Assembly (NCBI GenBank): GCA_014649155.1 | Contig: BMSM01000027.1 | Location: 1-64,000 of the forward strand | Length of the DNA: 64,000 nucleotides | From: Streptomyces griseoviridis | Lineage (GTDB): Bacteria; Actinomycetota; Actinomycetes; Streptomycetales; Streptomycetaceae | Direction of reading: 5' to 3' | Shown: one piece after another, positions 15,950-24,125 of the stretch | Layout of the letters: each line of letters opens with the position of its first letter | Numbering within the stretch: position 1 is the stretch's first letter | Notes under the pieces: generated by a model | Databases searched by the model: none | What the model saw: only the letters and a program-made list of their open reading frames with translations | What the model was told of the DNA's origin: nothing | Translations under genes and position numbers: made by a program

Positions 15950-17377
15950 ATGGCACAGCCTGCAAAGGGGCCGGCGAAAGCCCCCTGTTCCACCCCGCCG
16001 GGGCACACCGAGGACGCCGTCACGTCCGTGCACCCGGTGGACGTCCACCCAGTGGACGAGAAGCTCCACCCCTCGCGGCTCGTCCCCGCCGCGCTCCAGC
16101 ACATCGCCGCCATGTACGCGGGCGTCGTCACTCCTCCGCTCATCATCGGCCAGGCCTGCGGCCTCGACCTCGCGGCCCGCACCCGGCTGATCGCCGCGTC
16201 GCTGCTCATCGCGGGCGTCGCGACCCTGATCCAGACCCTCGGCGTGCGGCACTTCGTCGGCAACCGGCTGCCGTTCGTCAACGCCGCCTCCTCGGCCGGC
16301 ATCGCCCCGATCCTCGCCATCGCCGAGACCAACGACAAGGGAGCCCAACTCCCCGCCATCTACGGCGCGGTCATGGTCGCCGGTGCCTTCTGCCTCGCCG
16401 TCGGCCCCTTCTTCGGCCGGCTGCTGCGCTACTTCCCGCCCCTGGTGACCGGCGTGGTCATCACGCTCATCGGCGTCACGCTGATGCCGGTACCGGTGGG
16501 CTGGGCCCAGGGCGGTGACGAGACCGCCGCCGGCTTCGGTTCCATGGGCAACCTGGCGCTGGCCGCGTTCACCCTCGTCGTCATCCTCCTGATGCAACGC
16601 TTCGGCAAGGGCTTCCTCAAACAAGTGGCGCTGCTCGTCGGGCTGTTGGTGGGTACGATCGCCGCCGTCCCGTTCGGCATGGCCGACTTCCAGGCCCTGT
16701 CCTCCGCGCCGGTCGCCGCCCTGCCCACCCCGTTCGCGTTCGGCGCCCCCGTCTTCCAGCCCGCCGCGATCCTCTCCCTGTGCATCGTGATGCTGGTGCT
16801 GATGACCGAGTCCAGCGCGAGCATGCTGGCCCTCGGCGAGATCTGCGACCGCCGCGCCGACGCCGAGGTCATCACCCGGGGCCTGCGCACCGACGGGCTC
16901 GCCACGCTGATCGGCCCGGTCTTCGGCTCCTTCCCCACCTCGGCCTTCGCGCAGAACGTCGGGGTCGTCTCGCTGACCCGGGTGCGCAGCCGCTACGTCG
17001 TCGCCGCGGCCGGCGCCACCCTGCTGGTCCTCGGCGCCTTCCCGGTCCTCGGCGCGGTCGTCTCGCTGGTCCCGATGCCGGTCCTGGGCGGCGCGGGCAT
17101 CGTGCTCTTCGGCTCGATCGCCGTCAGCGGCATCCGCACACTGTCCGAGGCCGGACTGGACGACAGCTCCAACATCATCCTGGTGGCCGTCGCGCTGGGC
17201 GCGGGCATCATCCCGCTGGCCGCGCCGACCTTCTACGCCGACTTCCCGGCCTGGGCGCAGACCGTGCTCGGCTCCGGCATCAGCGCCGGCGCGATCGTCG
17301 CGGTCGCCCTCAACCTGTTCTTCCACCATCTCGGCACCCGGAGCAGCACCACCGCCCCGGCACTCAAATCCTCCTAG
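15950..17377 (+). CDS. NCS2 purine/urate permease (first)
   Basis: A 475-residue NCS2 (nucleobase-cation symporter 2) membrane protein, expected to import urate or xanthine with protons. Seen: ALQHIAAMYAGVVTPPLIIG at the first membrane segment, MTESSASMLALGE, and FAQNVGVVSLTRVRSR, all conserved NCS2 motifs; 12 or more hydrophobic segments. The N-terminus has a duplicated HPVD (VHPVDVHPVDEKL). ATG at 15950 with ggaggg upstream. Urate is the most likely substrate, because it directly follows uricase. Confidence 0.88.
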   Translation: MAQPAKGPAKAPCSTPPGHTEDAVTSVHPVDVHPVDEKLHPSRLVPAALQHIAAMYAGVVTPPLIIGQACGLDLAARTRLIAASLLIAGVATLIQTLGVRHFVGNRLPFVNAASSAGIAPILAIAETNDKGAQLPAIYGAVMVAGAFCLAVGPFFGRLLRYFPPLVTGVVITLIGVTLMPVPVGWAQGGDETAAGFGSMGNLALAAFTLVVILLMQRFGKGFLKQVALLVGLLVGTIAAVPFGMADFQALSSAPVAALPTPFAFGAPVFQPAAILSLCIVMLVLMTESSASMLALGEICDRRADAEVITRGLRTDGLATLIGPVFGSFPTSAFAQNVGVVSLTRVRSRYVVAAAGATLLVLGAFPVLGAVVSLVPMPVLGGAGIVLFGSIAVSGIRTLSEAGLDDSSNIILVAVALGAGIIPLAAPTFYADFPAWAQTVLGSGISAGAIVAVALNLFFHHLGTRSSTTAPALKSS

Positions 17378-17418
17378 GGTCCTGCCGTGCCCTGCCCACG
17401 ATGAGAAAAGGACGCATC

Positions 17419-18798
17419 ATGGCAGCAACCCAGCGCATTGTGATCGAGAACGGAGCGATCGCGACCGTCGACGACAGGGACACCGAGTACGCCTCCGGGT
17501 ACGTCGTCATCGCGGACCACCGCATCGAGTCGCTCGGCGCCGGGACGGCCCCCGAGGGCCTGGAGAACGTCGTACGCCGCATCGACGCCTCCGGACACCT
17601 CGTGACCCCCGGACTGGTCAACACCCACCACCACTTCTACCAGTGGATCACCCGGGGCCTGGCCACCGACCACAACCTCTTCGACTGGCTGACGGCCCTC
17701 TATCCGACGTGGGCGCGGATCGACGAGCCGATGGTGCGCGCGGCGGCCCAGGGGTCCCTCGCCATGATGGCCCGCGGCGGCGTGACCACCGCCATGGACC
17801 ACCACTACGTCTTCCCGCGCGGCGCCGGCGACCTGTCCGGCGCGATCATCGGCGCCGCCCGGGACATGGGCGTCCGCTTCACCCTCGCCCGCGGCTCGAT
17901 GGACCGCGGCGCGTCGGACGGCGGCCTGCCGCCGGACTTCGCGGTGGAGTCCCTGGACGAGGCCCTCGCCGCCACCGAGGAAACGGTACGGCAGCACCAC
18001 GACCCGTCCTTCGGGTCGATGACCCAAGTGGCCGTGGCACCCTGCTCCCCGTTCTCCGTCTCCACCGAACTGATGCGGCAGGGAGCGGAGCTGGCCCGGC
18101 GCCTCGGCGTACGGCTGCACACGCACGGCTCGGAGACGGTGGAGGAGGAGAAGTTCTGCCACGAGCTGTTCGGCATGGGCCCCACCGACTACTTCGAGTC
18201 CACCGGCTGGCTCGGCGAGGACGTGTGGATGGCGCACTGCGTCCACATGAACGACTCCGATGTCGCCGCCTTCGCCCGCACCGGCACCGGCGTCGCCCAC
18301 TGCCCGTCCTCCAACGCCCGCCTCGCCGCCGGCATCGCCCGCGTCCCCGACCTGCTCGCCGCCGGCGTCCCCGTCGGCCTCGGAGTCGACGGCACCGCCT
18401 CCAACGAGTCCGGCGAACTCCACACCGAACTGCGCAACGCCCTCCTGGTCAACCGTCTCGGCGCCCACCGCGAGAAGGCGCTCACCGCCCGGCAGGCCCT
18501 GCGACTGGGCACGTACGGCGGCGCCCGGGTCCTCGGCCGGGCCGACCAGACCGGTTCCCTGGAGGCGGGCAAGCTCGCCGACCTCGTGCTGTGGCGGATG
18601 GACACCCTCGCCCACGCCTCCATCGCCGACCCGGTGACCGCCCTGGTCCTCGGCGCCGCCGCCCCGGTGACCGCCTCCTTCGTGGGCGGCCGGCAGATCG
18701 TCGGGGACGGCCGGCTGCTCACCGTCGACGAGGACGCGATCGCGCGGGCCACCCGCGACGAGGCGCGGCGGCTGGCCCGGATCGCCGCGCACGGCTGA
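17419..18798 (+). CDS. 8-oxoguanine deaminase-type amidohydrolase
   Basis: A 459-residue metal-dependent amidohydrolase. Seen: PGLVNTHHHFYQWITRG with the HxH metal pair (about residue 69), RLHTHGSET, MAHCVHMNDSDV and GVDGTASNESGELHTELRNALL carrying the remaining ligands. These motifs fit the 8-oxoguanine deaminase / hydroxyatrazine hydrolase group. The reaction expected here is 8-oxoguanine to urate plus ammonia, feeding uricase directly. ATG at 17419 with aaagga upstream. It is sandwiched between two purine permeases. Guanine or another aminopurine is an alternative substrate. Confidence 0.82.
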   Translation: MAATQRIVIENGAIATVDDRDTEYASGYVVIADHRIESLGAGTAPEGLENVVRRIDASGHLVTPGLVNTHHHFYQWITRGLATDHNLFDWLTALYPTWARIDEPMVRAAAQGSLAMMARGGVTTAMDHHYVFPRGAGDLSGAIIGAARDMGVRFTLARGSMDRGASDGGLPPDFAVESLDEALAATEETVRQHHDPSFGSMTQVAVAPCSPFSVSTELMRQGAELARRLGVRLHTHGSETVEEEKFCHELFGMGPTDYFESTGWLGEDVWMAHCVHMNDSDVAAFARTGTGVAHCPSSNARLAAGIARVPDLLAAGVPVGLGVDGTASNESGELHTELRNALLVNRLGAHREKALTARQALRLGTYGGARVLGRADQTGSLEAGKLADLVLWRMDTLAHASIADPVTALVLGAAAPVTASFVGGRQIVGDGRLLTVDEDAIARATRDEARRLARIAAHG

Positions 18799-18811
18799 CC
18801 CCCACAGAACT

Positions 18812-18839
18812 CCGGCCGGGAGGGACGGCTCCCGGCCGG
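18812..18839 (+). terminator. Terminator after the deaminase
   Basis: Perfect 11-bp stem ccggccgggag (18812-18822) / ctcccggccgg (18829-18839) with a 6-nt loop. Confidence 0.75.
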
Positions 18840-18869
18840 CGGCCGCGGCACCCCAGGGCGCCGTGGCCA

Positions 18870-18911
18870 CCGGACCGGACCGCGCGCGGGGACGCGCGCG
18901 CTCCGGTCCGG
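18870..18911 (+). terminator. Second, tandem terminator hairpin
   Basis: An 18-bp stem (18870-18887 / 18894-18911) with one mismatch and a 6-nt loop. Together with the hairpin 30 bp upstream it should insulate the second permease from the uricase operon. Confidence 0.75.
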
Positions 18912-18968
18912 CACCCTCCCCTCCCCTTCCCGTTCGGTCCCGCACGACCCTTTTTCCGCACCACCTCC

Positions 18969-18995
18969 TTGACACCCACGTCAGAGTCGACGTGC
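18969..18995 (+). promoter_or_regulatory. Promoter/operator candidate for the second permease
   Basis: TTGACA (18969-18974) resembles a -35; no good -10 follows. CACGTC-N6-GACGTG (18978-18995) is a perfect 6-bp inverted repeat just downstream and could bind a regulator. Confidence 0.35.
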
Positions 18996-19017
18996 AACCG
19001 ACCGGAGGCGAGCCGCC

Positions 19018-20403
19018 GTGGCCGACCACCCAGTTGACGAAAAACTCCCGCCCGTGAAGATGGCGACGACCGGCCTCCAGCACGTGGCCGCCATGTACGC
19101 GGGTGTCGTCGCCCCGCCCCTGATCGTCGGCGCGGCCGTCGGTCTCTCCGCCACCGAACTGACCTTCCTGACCGGCGCCTGCCTGTTCACCGCCGGCCTC
19201 GCCACCCTGCTGCAGACCCTCGGCATCTGGAAGATCGGTGCCCGGCTGCCCTTCGTCAACGGCGTCACCTTCGCCGGTGTCGCCCCCATGACCGCGGTCG
19301 TCGCCTCCACCGACGACAAGTCCGACGCACTGCCGCTGATATTCGGCGCGGTCATCGTCGCCGGTCTCCTCGGCTTCCTCGCCGCACCCGTCTTCTGCAA
19401 GGCGGTCCGCTTCTTCCCGCCGGTCGTCACCGGCACCGTCATCACCCTCATCGGCGTCTCCCTGCTCCCCGTCGCCTTCGGCTGGGCGCAGGGCCCCGAC
19501 ACCACCGCCCACGACTACGGATCGCCGACCAACCTGGGCCTGGCCGCCGTCACCCTCGTCATCGTCCTGCTGCTGCGCCGCTTCACCCGAGGCTTCGTCA
19601 AGCAGATCGCCGTCCTGCTGGGCCTGGTCGCCGGCACCCTGATCGCCATCCCGTTCGGCGTCACCGACTTCGGCCCGGTCGCGGACGCGGACATCGTCGG
19701 CTTCCCCACCCCGTTCCACTTCGGGGCACCCCAGTTCCAGGTCGCGGCGATCGTGTCGATGTGCGTGGTGATGGTGGTGTCGATGACCGAGTCCACCGCC
19801 GACATGCTCGCCCTCGGCGAGATCGTCGGACGCCCCGCCGACGAGAAGACCATCGCCGCCGGCCTGCGCGCCGACACCCTCGGTTCGGCGCTCAGCCCGC
19901 TCTTCAACGGCTTCATGTGCAGCGCCTTCGCGCAGAACATCGGGCTGGTCGCCATGACCCGCATCCGCAGCCGGTTCGTCGTCGCGGCCGGCGGCGGCTT
20001 CCTGGTCCTGATGGGCCTGTGCCCGGTCGCCGCCTCCCTCATCGCCGTCGTACCGCGCCCGGTGCTCGGCGGGGCCGGCGTGGTCCTGTTCGGCTCGGTC
20101 GCGGCCAGCGGCATCCAGACCCTGGTCCGGGCCGCCCTCGACAAGGACAACAACGTCCTGATCGTCGCCGTCTCCCTGGCCGTCGGCATCGTCCCGATCA
20201 CCGCGCCGGAGTTCTACCACGCCTTCCCGGAGACGGCGAAGATCATCCTGGACTCCGGCATCTCCACCGGCTGCGTCGCCGCCGTCCTGCTCAACCTGGT
20301 CTTCAACCACCTCGGCAAGGGCCGCGACGCCCAGGACGTGACCCATCCGATGGAGGCGGGGGAGGAGATCAGCGGCGTCGCCCGCACGCCGGCCCCGCAC
20401 TGA
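19018..20403 (+). CDS. NCS2 purine permease (second)
   Basis: A 461-residue NCS2 membrane transporter, a paralog of the one upstream: HPVDEKLPPVKMATTGLQHV, AMYAGVVAPPLIVG, MTESTADMLALGEI and FAQNIGLVAMTRIRSR match it closely. Twelve or more hydrophobic segments. GTG start with ggagg about 10 bp upstream. It has its own promoter region and is separated by two terminators, so its regulation and perhaps its substrate (xanthine or another oxopurine) differ from the urate-operon copy. Confidence 0.87.
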   Translation: MADHPVDEKLPPVKMATTGLQHVAAMYAGVVAPPLIVGAAVGLSATELTFLTGACLFTAGLATLLQTLGIWKIGARLPFVNGVTFAGVAPMTAVVASTDDKSDALPLIFGAVIVAGLLGFLAAPVFCKAVRFFPPVVTGTVITLIGVSLLPVAFGWAQGPDTTAHDYGSPTNLGLAAVTLVIVLLLRRFTRGFVKQIAVLLGLVAGTLIAIPFGVTDFGPVADADIVGFPTPFHFGAPQFQVAAIVSMCVVMVVSMTESTADMLALGEIVGRPADEKTIAAGLRADTLGSALSPLFNGFMCSAFAQNIGLVAMTRIRSRFVVAAGGGFLVLMGLCPVAASLIAVVPRPVLGGAGVVLFGSVAASGIQTLVRAALDKDNNVLIVAVSLAVGIVPITAPEFYHAFPETAKIILDSGISTGCVAAVLLNLVFNHLGKGRDAQDVTHPMEAGEEISGVARTPAPH

Positions 20404-20412
20404 CGGCACCCG

Positions 20413-20458
20413 CCCGGGCCTTCGGGTCCCGCCGCCCGGCGGGACCCGAAGGCCCGGG
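20413..20458. terminator. Bidirectional terminator
   Basis: A perfect 21-bp stem (20413-20433 / 20438-20458) with a 4-nt loop gccc, between the convergent permease and the hypothetical gene. It is one of the strongest hairpins in the window. Confidence 0.9.
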
Positions 20459-20517
20459 TCACCGTCACCTCGTGTCCCGCCGGCCGGCCTCGTGGACGCG
20501 TGGGCCGGACGGGCTCG

Positions 20518-21174
20518 TCACGTCCGGCGCGGTGACGCCAGCAAGTGACGGACGCCGGTGCGGGGTTCGGTGTACTCCCCGGCCTGCCAGCCGGCCCGCT
20601 CCAGGACGGCCGCCGCCGCCCGCAGCGCCGCGGCGTCCCCGTCGTACACGGCGACCGCCTCGGGCTGCGGGGTCGCCCGCACCCGGTACCCGTCGCCGTC
20701 CGGGCCCGCCGGACGGCGCCCGGCCGCCTCCAGGGCCAGCGCGGCGGCCCGCACCAGATGCGTCCGCTCCCAGCCGCAGGGCCGGTCCACGGCACCGTCC
20801 GGGTTGGTCATCCGGCGCAGCTCCAGCAGCCCCTGCCAGGCGCCGCGCACCTCGCGGAGCCGGTCCGGCCCGGCGGGCCCCGCCGCCTCCCCGCCGACCC
20901 GCGCGGCGAAGACGCCGTCCGGCGCGGAGCCCTCCTCCGGTGCGGGCCCCTTCTCCGGTGCGGGCCCCTTCTCCGGTGCGGGGTCCTCCCGGGTCCGCCG
21001 GCCGGCCGGTGTCAGGAAGTGGTCGTGCGGCGGGCGCGGGTGCCGGAAGGCGAGCCCGCGCCGCACCAGGGACGCGAGCTGCGCCGGCGTGCCCTTCAGC
21101 CGTCCCGTGACGGGATCGGCGGCGTCGATGAGCCGCCGCTGCGCGGCGGTCGGCGGTCGGAACACCTCACGCAC
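20518..21174 (-). CDS. Hypothetical protein with EKGPAP repeats
   Basis: A 218-residue protein I do not recognise beyond a likely Streptomyces-conserved one. Seen: an N-terminal part REVFRPPTAAQRRLIDAADP that could be a winged-helix-like segment, a linker with three to four copies of a 6-residue unit (PAPEKG, 18 bp, around 20939-20993), and a C-terminal alpha/beta part (AVAVYDGDAAALRAAAAVLERAGW). No signal peptide or membrane segment. GTG at 21174 is chosen for the ggagaggaag upstream; GTG at 21207 is possible. It is a single gene between two accessory blocks. Confidence 0.5.
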   Translation of the reverse strand: MREVFRPPTAAQRRLIDAADPVTGRLKGTPAQLASLVRRGLAFRHPRPPHDHFLTPAGRRTREDPAPEKGPAPEKGPAPEEGSAPDGVFAARVGGEAAGPAGPDRLREVRGAWQGLLELRRMTNPDGAVDRPCGWERTHLVRAAALALEAAGRRPAGPDGDGYRVRATPQPEAVAVYDGDAAALRAAAAVLERAGWQAGEYTEPRTGVRHLLASPRRT

Positions 21175-21207
21175 CTTCCTCTCCGGGCCGCAGCCCGATC
21201 CGGTCAC

Positions 21208-21616
21208 GGCACGGCTCCGTCACGGCCGAAACGGGCGACGCGTTCACGCCAGTTTGGACGAAGGCGCTTTCCGGCCGCGCTGCCGGCCCGTCCGGCCCGC
21301 CCGTCCCCCGCCTTCCGCGCGACCGGTCCGGCCCGGACGGAATCCCTCCGCCGCCGTGGCCAGGAAGCGGGACACCGACACGCCCCCGCCGCCCCGTCGC
21401 ACGGCCGCCGAATGTAACAGCCGGATTGCGCCCGCGTGACGCCCACCGGTACACCTCCTTCCGAGCGCCGGGAGCGGCGGAATGATTCCGGTGCGCCTTT
21501 CACGCCCTTCCCTCGCGTGTTCCCCCCGAACGAATTCGGGCACATGGCCCCTGGCACGGGGGGAGCCGGGTCGGCCGCCCCTGCCGGAGAGCCGCTGAAA
21601 AAAGGGGTGGGGGGAC
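21208..21616. promoter_or_regulatory. Intergenic region upstream of ramR
   Basis: About 400 bp without a gene. It holds a perfect palindrome CGGAAT-G-ATTCCG (21478-21490), a CCCGAA-N4-TTCGGG inverted repeat around 21525-21542, and a strong ribosome binding region (ggggtgggggg) before ramR. These are operator candidates for the developmental control expected of ramR; binders not identified. Confidence 0.4.
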
Positions 21617-22213
21617 ATGGTCCGGATTCTCGTGGTGCACGATGAGGAACTGCTGCGTTCGGCACTGGTACAACTGCTCAGATCCGACCGCGCGCTGGAG
21701 GTGTCCTCCATAGCGCCGTACGCGGGGATACCGGACCAGGACGTGCTGCCGACGGACGTGTGCGTGGTGGACGGAGAGTGCCTGCAAGGGCCGTACGGGG
21801 GGCAGGACGCGCCGTTCCGGGCGCACTGCGGGGAACGGCTGGTGGTCCTGACGACGCCCAGCCGGCCGGGTGTGCTGCGCCGGGCGTTCGACTGCGGCGC
21901 GCTCGGGCTGGTCGACAAAAACGCCCCGGCCCAGCGGCTGATCACCGCGGTCCACACCGTGGCCAAGGGGGAGCGGTTCCTCGACAGCACCCTCACCGTG
22001 GCCCTGCTCGAAGGCGCGGAGATGCCCCTGACCAGCCGGGAGCTGAGCGTGCTGTCGCTGGCCGCGCAGGGCGCGCCGATGGCCGAGATCGCGGCCCGCC
22101 TGCACCTGTCCCGGGGCACCATCCGCAACTACATGGCCACCGCGATCCGCAAGGTGGGCGCCCGCAACCGGGTCGACGCGATACGCATCCTCCAGGACGC
22201 CGGCTGGACGTGA
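21617..22213 (+). CDS. ramR: Atypical response regulator of the SapB cluster
   Basis: A 198-residue NarL/FixJ-type regulator. Seen: a receiver domain with degenerate acidic pocket (VVHDEE in place of VDDE), the likely phospho-site Asp in VCVVDGE, Lys in GLVDKNAP, and a C-terminal LuxR helix-turn-helix LTSRELSVLSLAAQG through LSRGTIRNYMATAIRKVGARNR. Length and position match RamR/AmfR, which activates the ramCSAB operon in aerial growth. No sensor kinase lies nearby, as in known ram clusters. It is convergent with ramB. Confidence 0.9.
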   Translation: MVRILVVHDEELLRSALVQLLRSDRALEVSSIAPYAGIPDQDVLPTDVCVVDGECLQGPYGGQDAPFRAHCGERLVVLTTPSRPGVLRRAFDCGALGLVDKNAPAQRLITAVHTVAKGERFLDSTLTVALLEGAEMPLTSRELSVLSLAAQGAPMAEIAARLHLSRGTIRNYMATAIRKVGARNRVDAIRILQDAGWT

Positions 22214-22340
22214 CCGTCCCGCGCGCCCGGCGGGAAAGGGGGACGGCCACCGGCCGCCCCCGCGCCGCCACGCCGACCTCGTGCGCGTCGACGCGGTCCG
22301 GCGTCCCGCGGGCGCGCGCGAGCCTGCCGGTCACCAGGGC

Positions 22341-24125
22341 TCAGCGGAGCGGACCGGCGTTCCAGTGGCCCGTCAGGTCGCGGTACAGGGGGGACCGGGC
22401 CAGCACTTCCTCGTGGGTGCCGCACACCGCCCGTACGCCGTCCAGCACCAGCACCCGGTCGGCGCGGACGGCGGACGACAGGCGGTGCGCCACGACCACC
22501 AGCGTCCCCGGCCGCCGGGCGAGCGCCCGTTCCGCGTCCGCCTCGGCCGCCGGGTCGAGATGGCAGGTGGCCTCGTCGAGCAGCAGCAGCGGCGCGGGCG
22601 ACACGTAGGCGCGCGCCAGCGCGATCGACTGCCGTTCGCCGGGGGAGAGTCCGGCGGGACGCACGGTGGCGTCGAGGCCGCCGATACGGTCCACCAGGGC
22701 CGTCAGACCGAGGGCCCGGACGGCCGCGTCGAGGTCGGCGCGGTCCGCGTCCGGACGCAGGTAGGCGAGGTTCTCGCCCACGGTGCCGGAGAAGACGTAC
22801 GCCTCCTGGGGGATCAGGGTTCGCTCGGCGACGGCCCGGCCGGTGACCGCCCGCCCGGCCACCCGGACCTCCCCGTCGTCCGGCGCGAGGGTGCCCGCGA
22901 TCAGGCGCAGGAGCGTCGACTTGCCGATGCCGCTCGGCCCCACGACGGCGAGGTGCTCACCCGGGGCGACGCACAGGTCGAGGCCGTCCAGGACCGGTTC
23001 GGCGCGGGTCCCGTAGGACAGGGTGACGGAGCGCAGCTCCACCGCCGGGACCGGGCCGGGGCCGCGCGGTACCGCCTCGGCCGGCGGTGCCGCCCGGCCG
23101 GAGGCCACCGGTGTCGCGCGGCGGGTGTCCGTGGGCCACGGGTCCGGCCCGGTGACGCGGTCCAGGACGACCAGCAGCCGCGCCCCCGCCGCGCCGAGCG
23201 CCGTCATCAGGGTGTGCAGCGCGGGCAGCAGCGACTGCGCGAGATAGGTGAACGCGCCCAGCAGCGCGCCCGTCGTCACGCCCCGCCCGCGCAGCCACGG
23301 TACGGCGACCAGCAGCGCCAGCACGGGCAGGTGGCCCGCGACGCCCAGTGCCGCCGTCCGCACCGCCGCCCAGCCGGCCAGGGCTCGGGCCGCCGACGCG
23401 GCGTCGGCGACCAGGCGGGCGCCCTGCCGGACCCGGTCGGGTCCGGTCCCGCAGGCCGTGAGGTCGCGCAACGCCGCCCGCGCCCGCGCCGCGTGGTCGC
23501 CGAGCGCCTCGTCGGCGGCGAGGGCGCGCCGCTGAGCCGCCGCCATCGGCCGCAGCGTGGCCAGGAACAGCGCCAGACCGCCCAGCAGCGGCGGCAGGAC
23601 CACCACGAGCAGGGCCGGGTGCAGCGACAGCAGGCCGAGCAGCGCCCCGGCGGCGGTGAAGACGAACGAGCGCAGGGTGAGGACCAGCCCGGCGAAGCTG
23701 TCCCGGGCGATCTCGACCTGGTTGGTCAGCCGCGAGACGGCCGCCCGGTCGGTGCCGCCCGGCCCGTGCAGCGCCCGCTCGAGGGACCGGTCGACGGCCC
23801 GCCGGACCAGCGCGTCGCGCAGCGGTTCCGTCAGCCCGGCCAGCTCGGCGAACACCCCCCGGACCACCGGCGCGGCGCACACGACGCCGGCGAGGGCGGC
23901 CGCGAGCCACAGCAGTCCCGCGCGGGTGTCACCGGCGAGGAAGCCCCGGTCGACGGAGTGGGCGATCGCGTACCCCACCAGGAACGCCTGGCCCGCCTCC
24001 GCCAGCGACCACACCGCGAGCCGTATCAGCACCCCCTTGCGGCGGGCGAGGAAACGGCGGGCCGGCGGACCGATCCGCCGCAGCGCCCCGCTCCCGTCGC
24101 TCTCCACGGACACCCCGGACGTCAT
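22341..24125 (-). CDS. ramB: ABC transporter of the SapB cluster, RamB type
   Basis: A 594-residue half-transporter: N-terminal six-helix membrane domain (about 20-300), then ATPase domain with Walker A VGPSGIGKSTLL, signature LSPGERQSIALARAY, and Walker B PLLLLDEATCHLDP. Known RamA and RamB act as a pair, exporting SapB or its leader-bearing form. The ATG at 24125 overlaps the ramA stop (ATGA), so synthesis is coupled. It lacks the C-terminal repeats of ramA. Confidence 0.88.
   Translation of the reverse strand: MTSGVSVESDGSGALRRIGPPARRFLARRKGVLIRLAVWSLAEAGQAFLVGYAIAHSVDRGFLAGDTRAGLLWLAAALAGVVCAAPVVRGVFAELAGLTEPLRDALVRRAVDRSLERALHGPGGTDRAAVSRLTNQVEIARDSFAGLVLTLRSFVFTAAGALLGLLSLHPALLVVVLPPLLGGLALFLATLRPMAAAQRRALAADEALGDHAARARAALRDLTACGTGPDRVRQGARLVADAASAARALAGWAAVRTAALGVAGHLPVLALLVAVPWLRGRGVTTGALLGAFTYLAQSLLPALHTLMTALGAAGARLLVVLDRVTGPDPWPTDTRRATPVASGRAAPPAEAVPRGPGPVPAVELRSVTLSYGTRAEPVLDGLDLCVAPGEHLAVVGPSGIGKSTLLRLIAGTLAPDDGEVRVAGRAVTGRAVAERTLIPQEAYVFSGTVGENLAYLRPDADRADLDAAVRALGLTALVDRIGGLDATVRPAGLSPGERQSIALARAYVSPAPLLLLDEATCHLDPAAEADAERALARRPGTLVVVAHRLSSAVRADRVLVLDGVRAVCGTHEEVLARSPLYRDLTGHWNAGPLR

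Noticed and set aside
14498..20409. Very long minus-strand open frames antisense to the uricase operon, deaminase and permeases
   Set aside because: High GC leaves the opposite strand open; composition is low-complexity Gly/Arg/Asp/His without motifs, and the plus-strand genes are certain.
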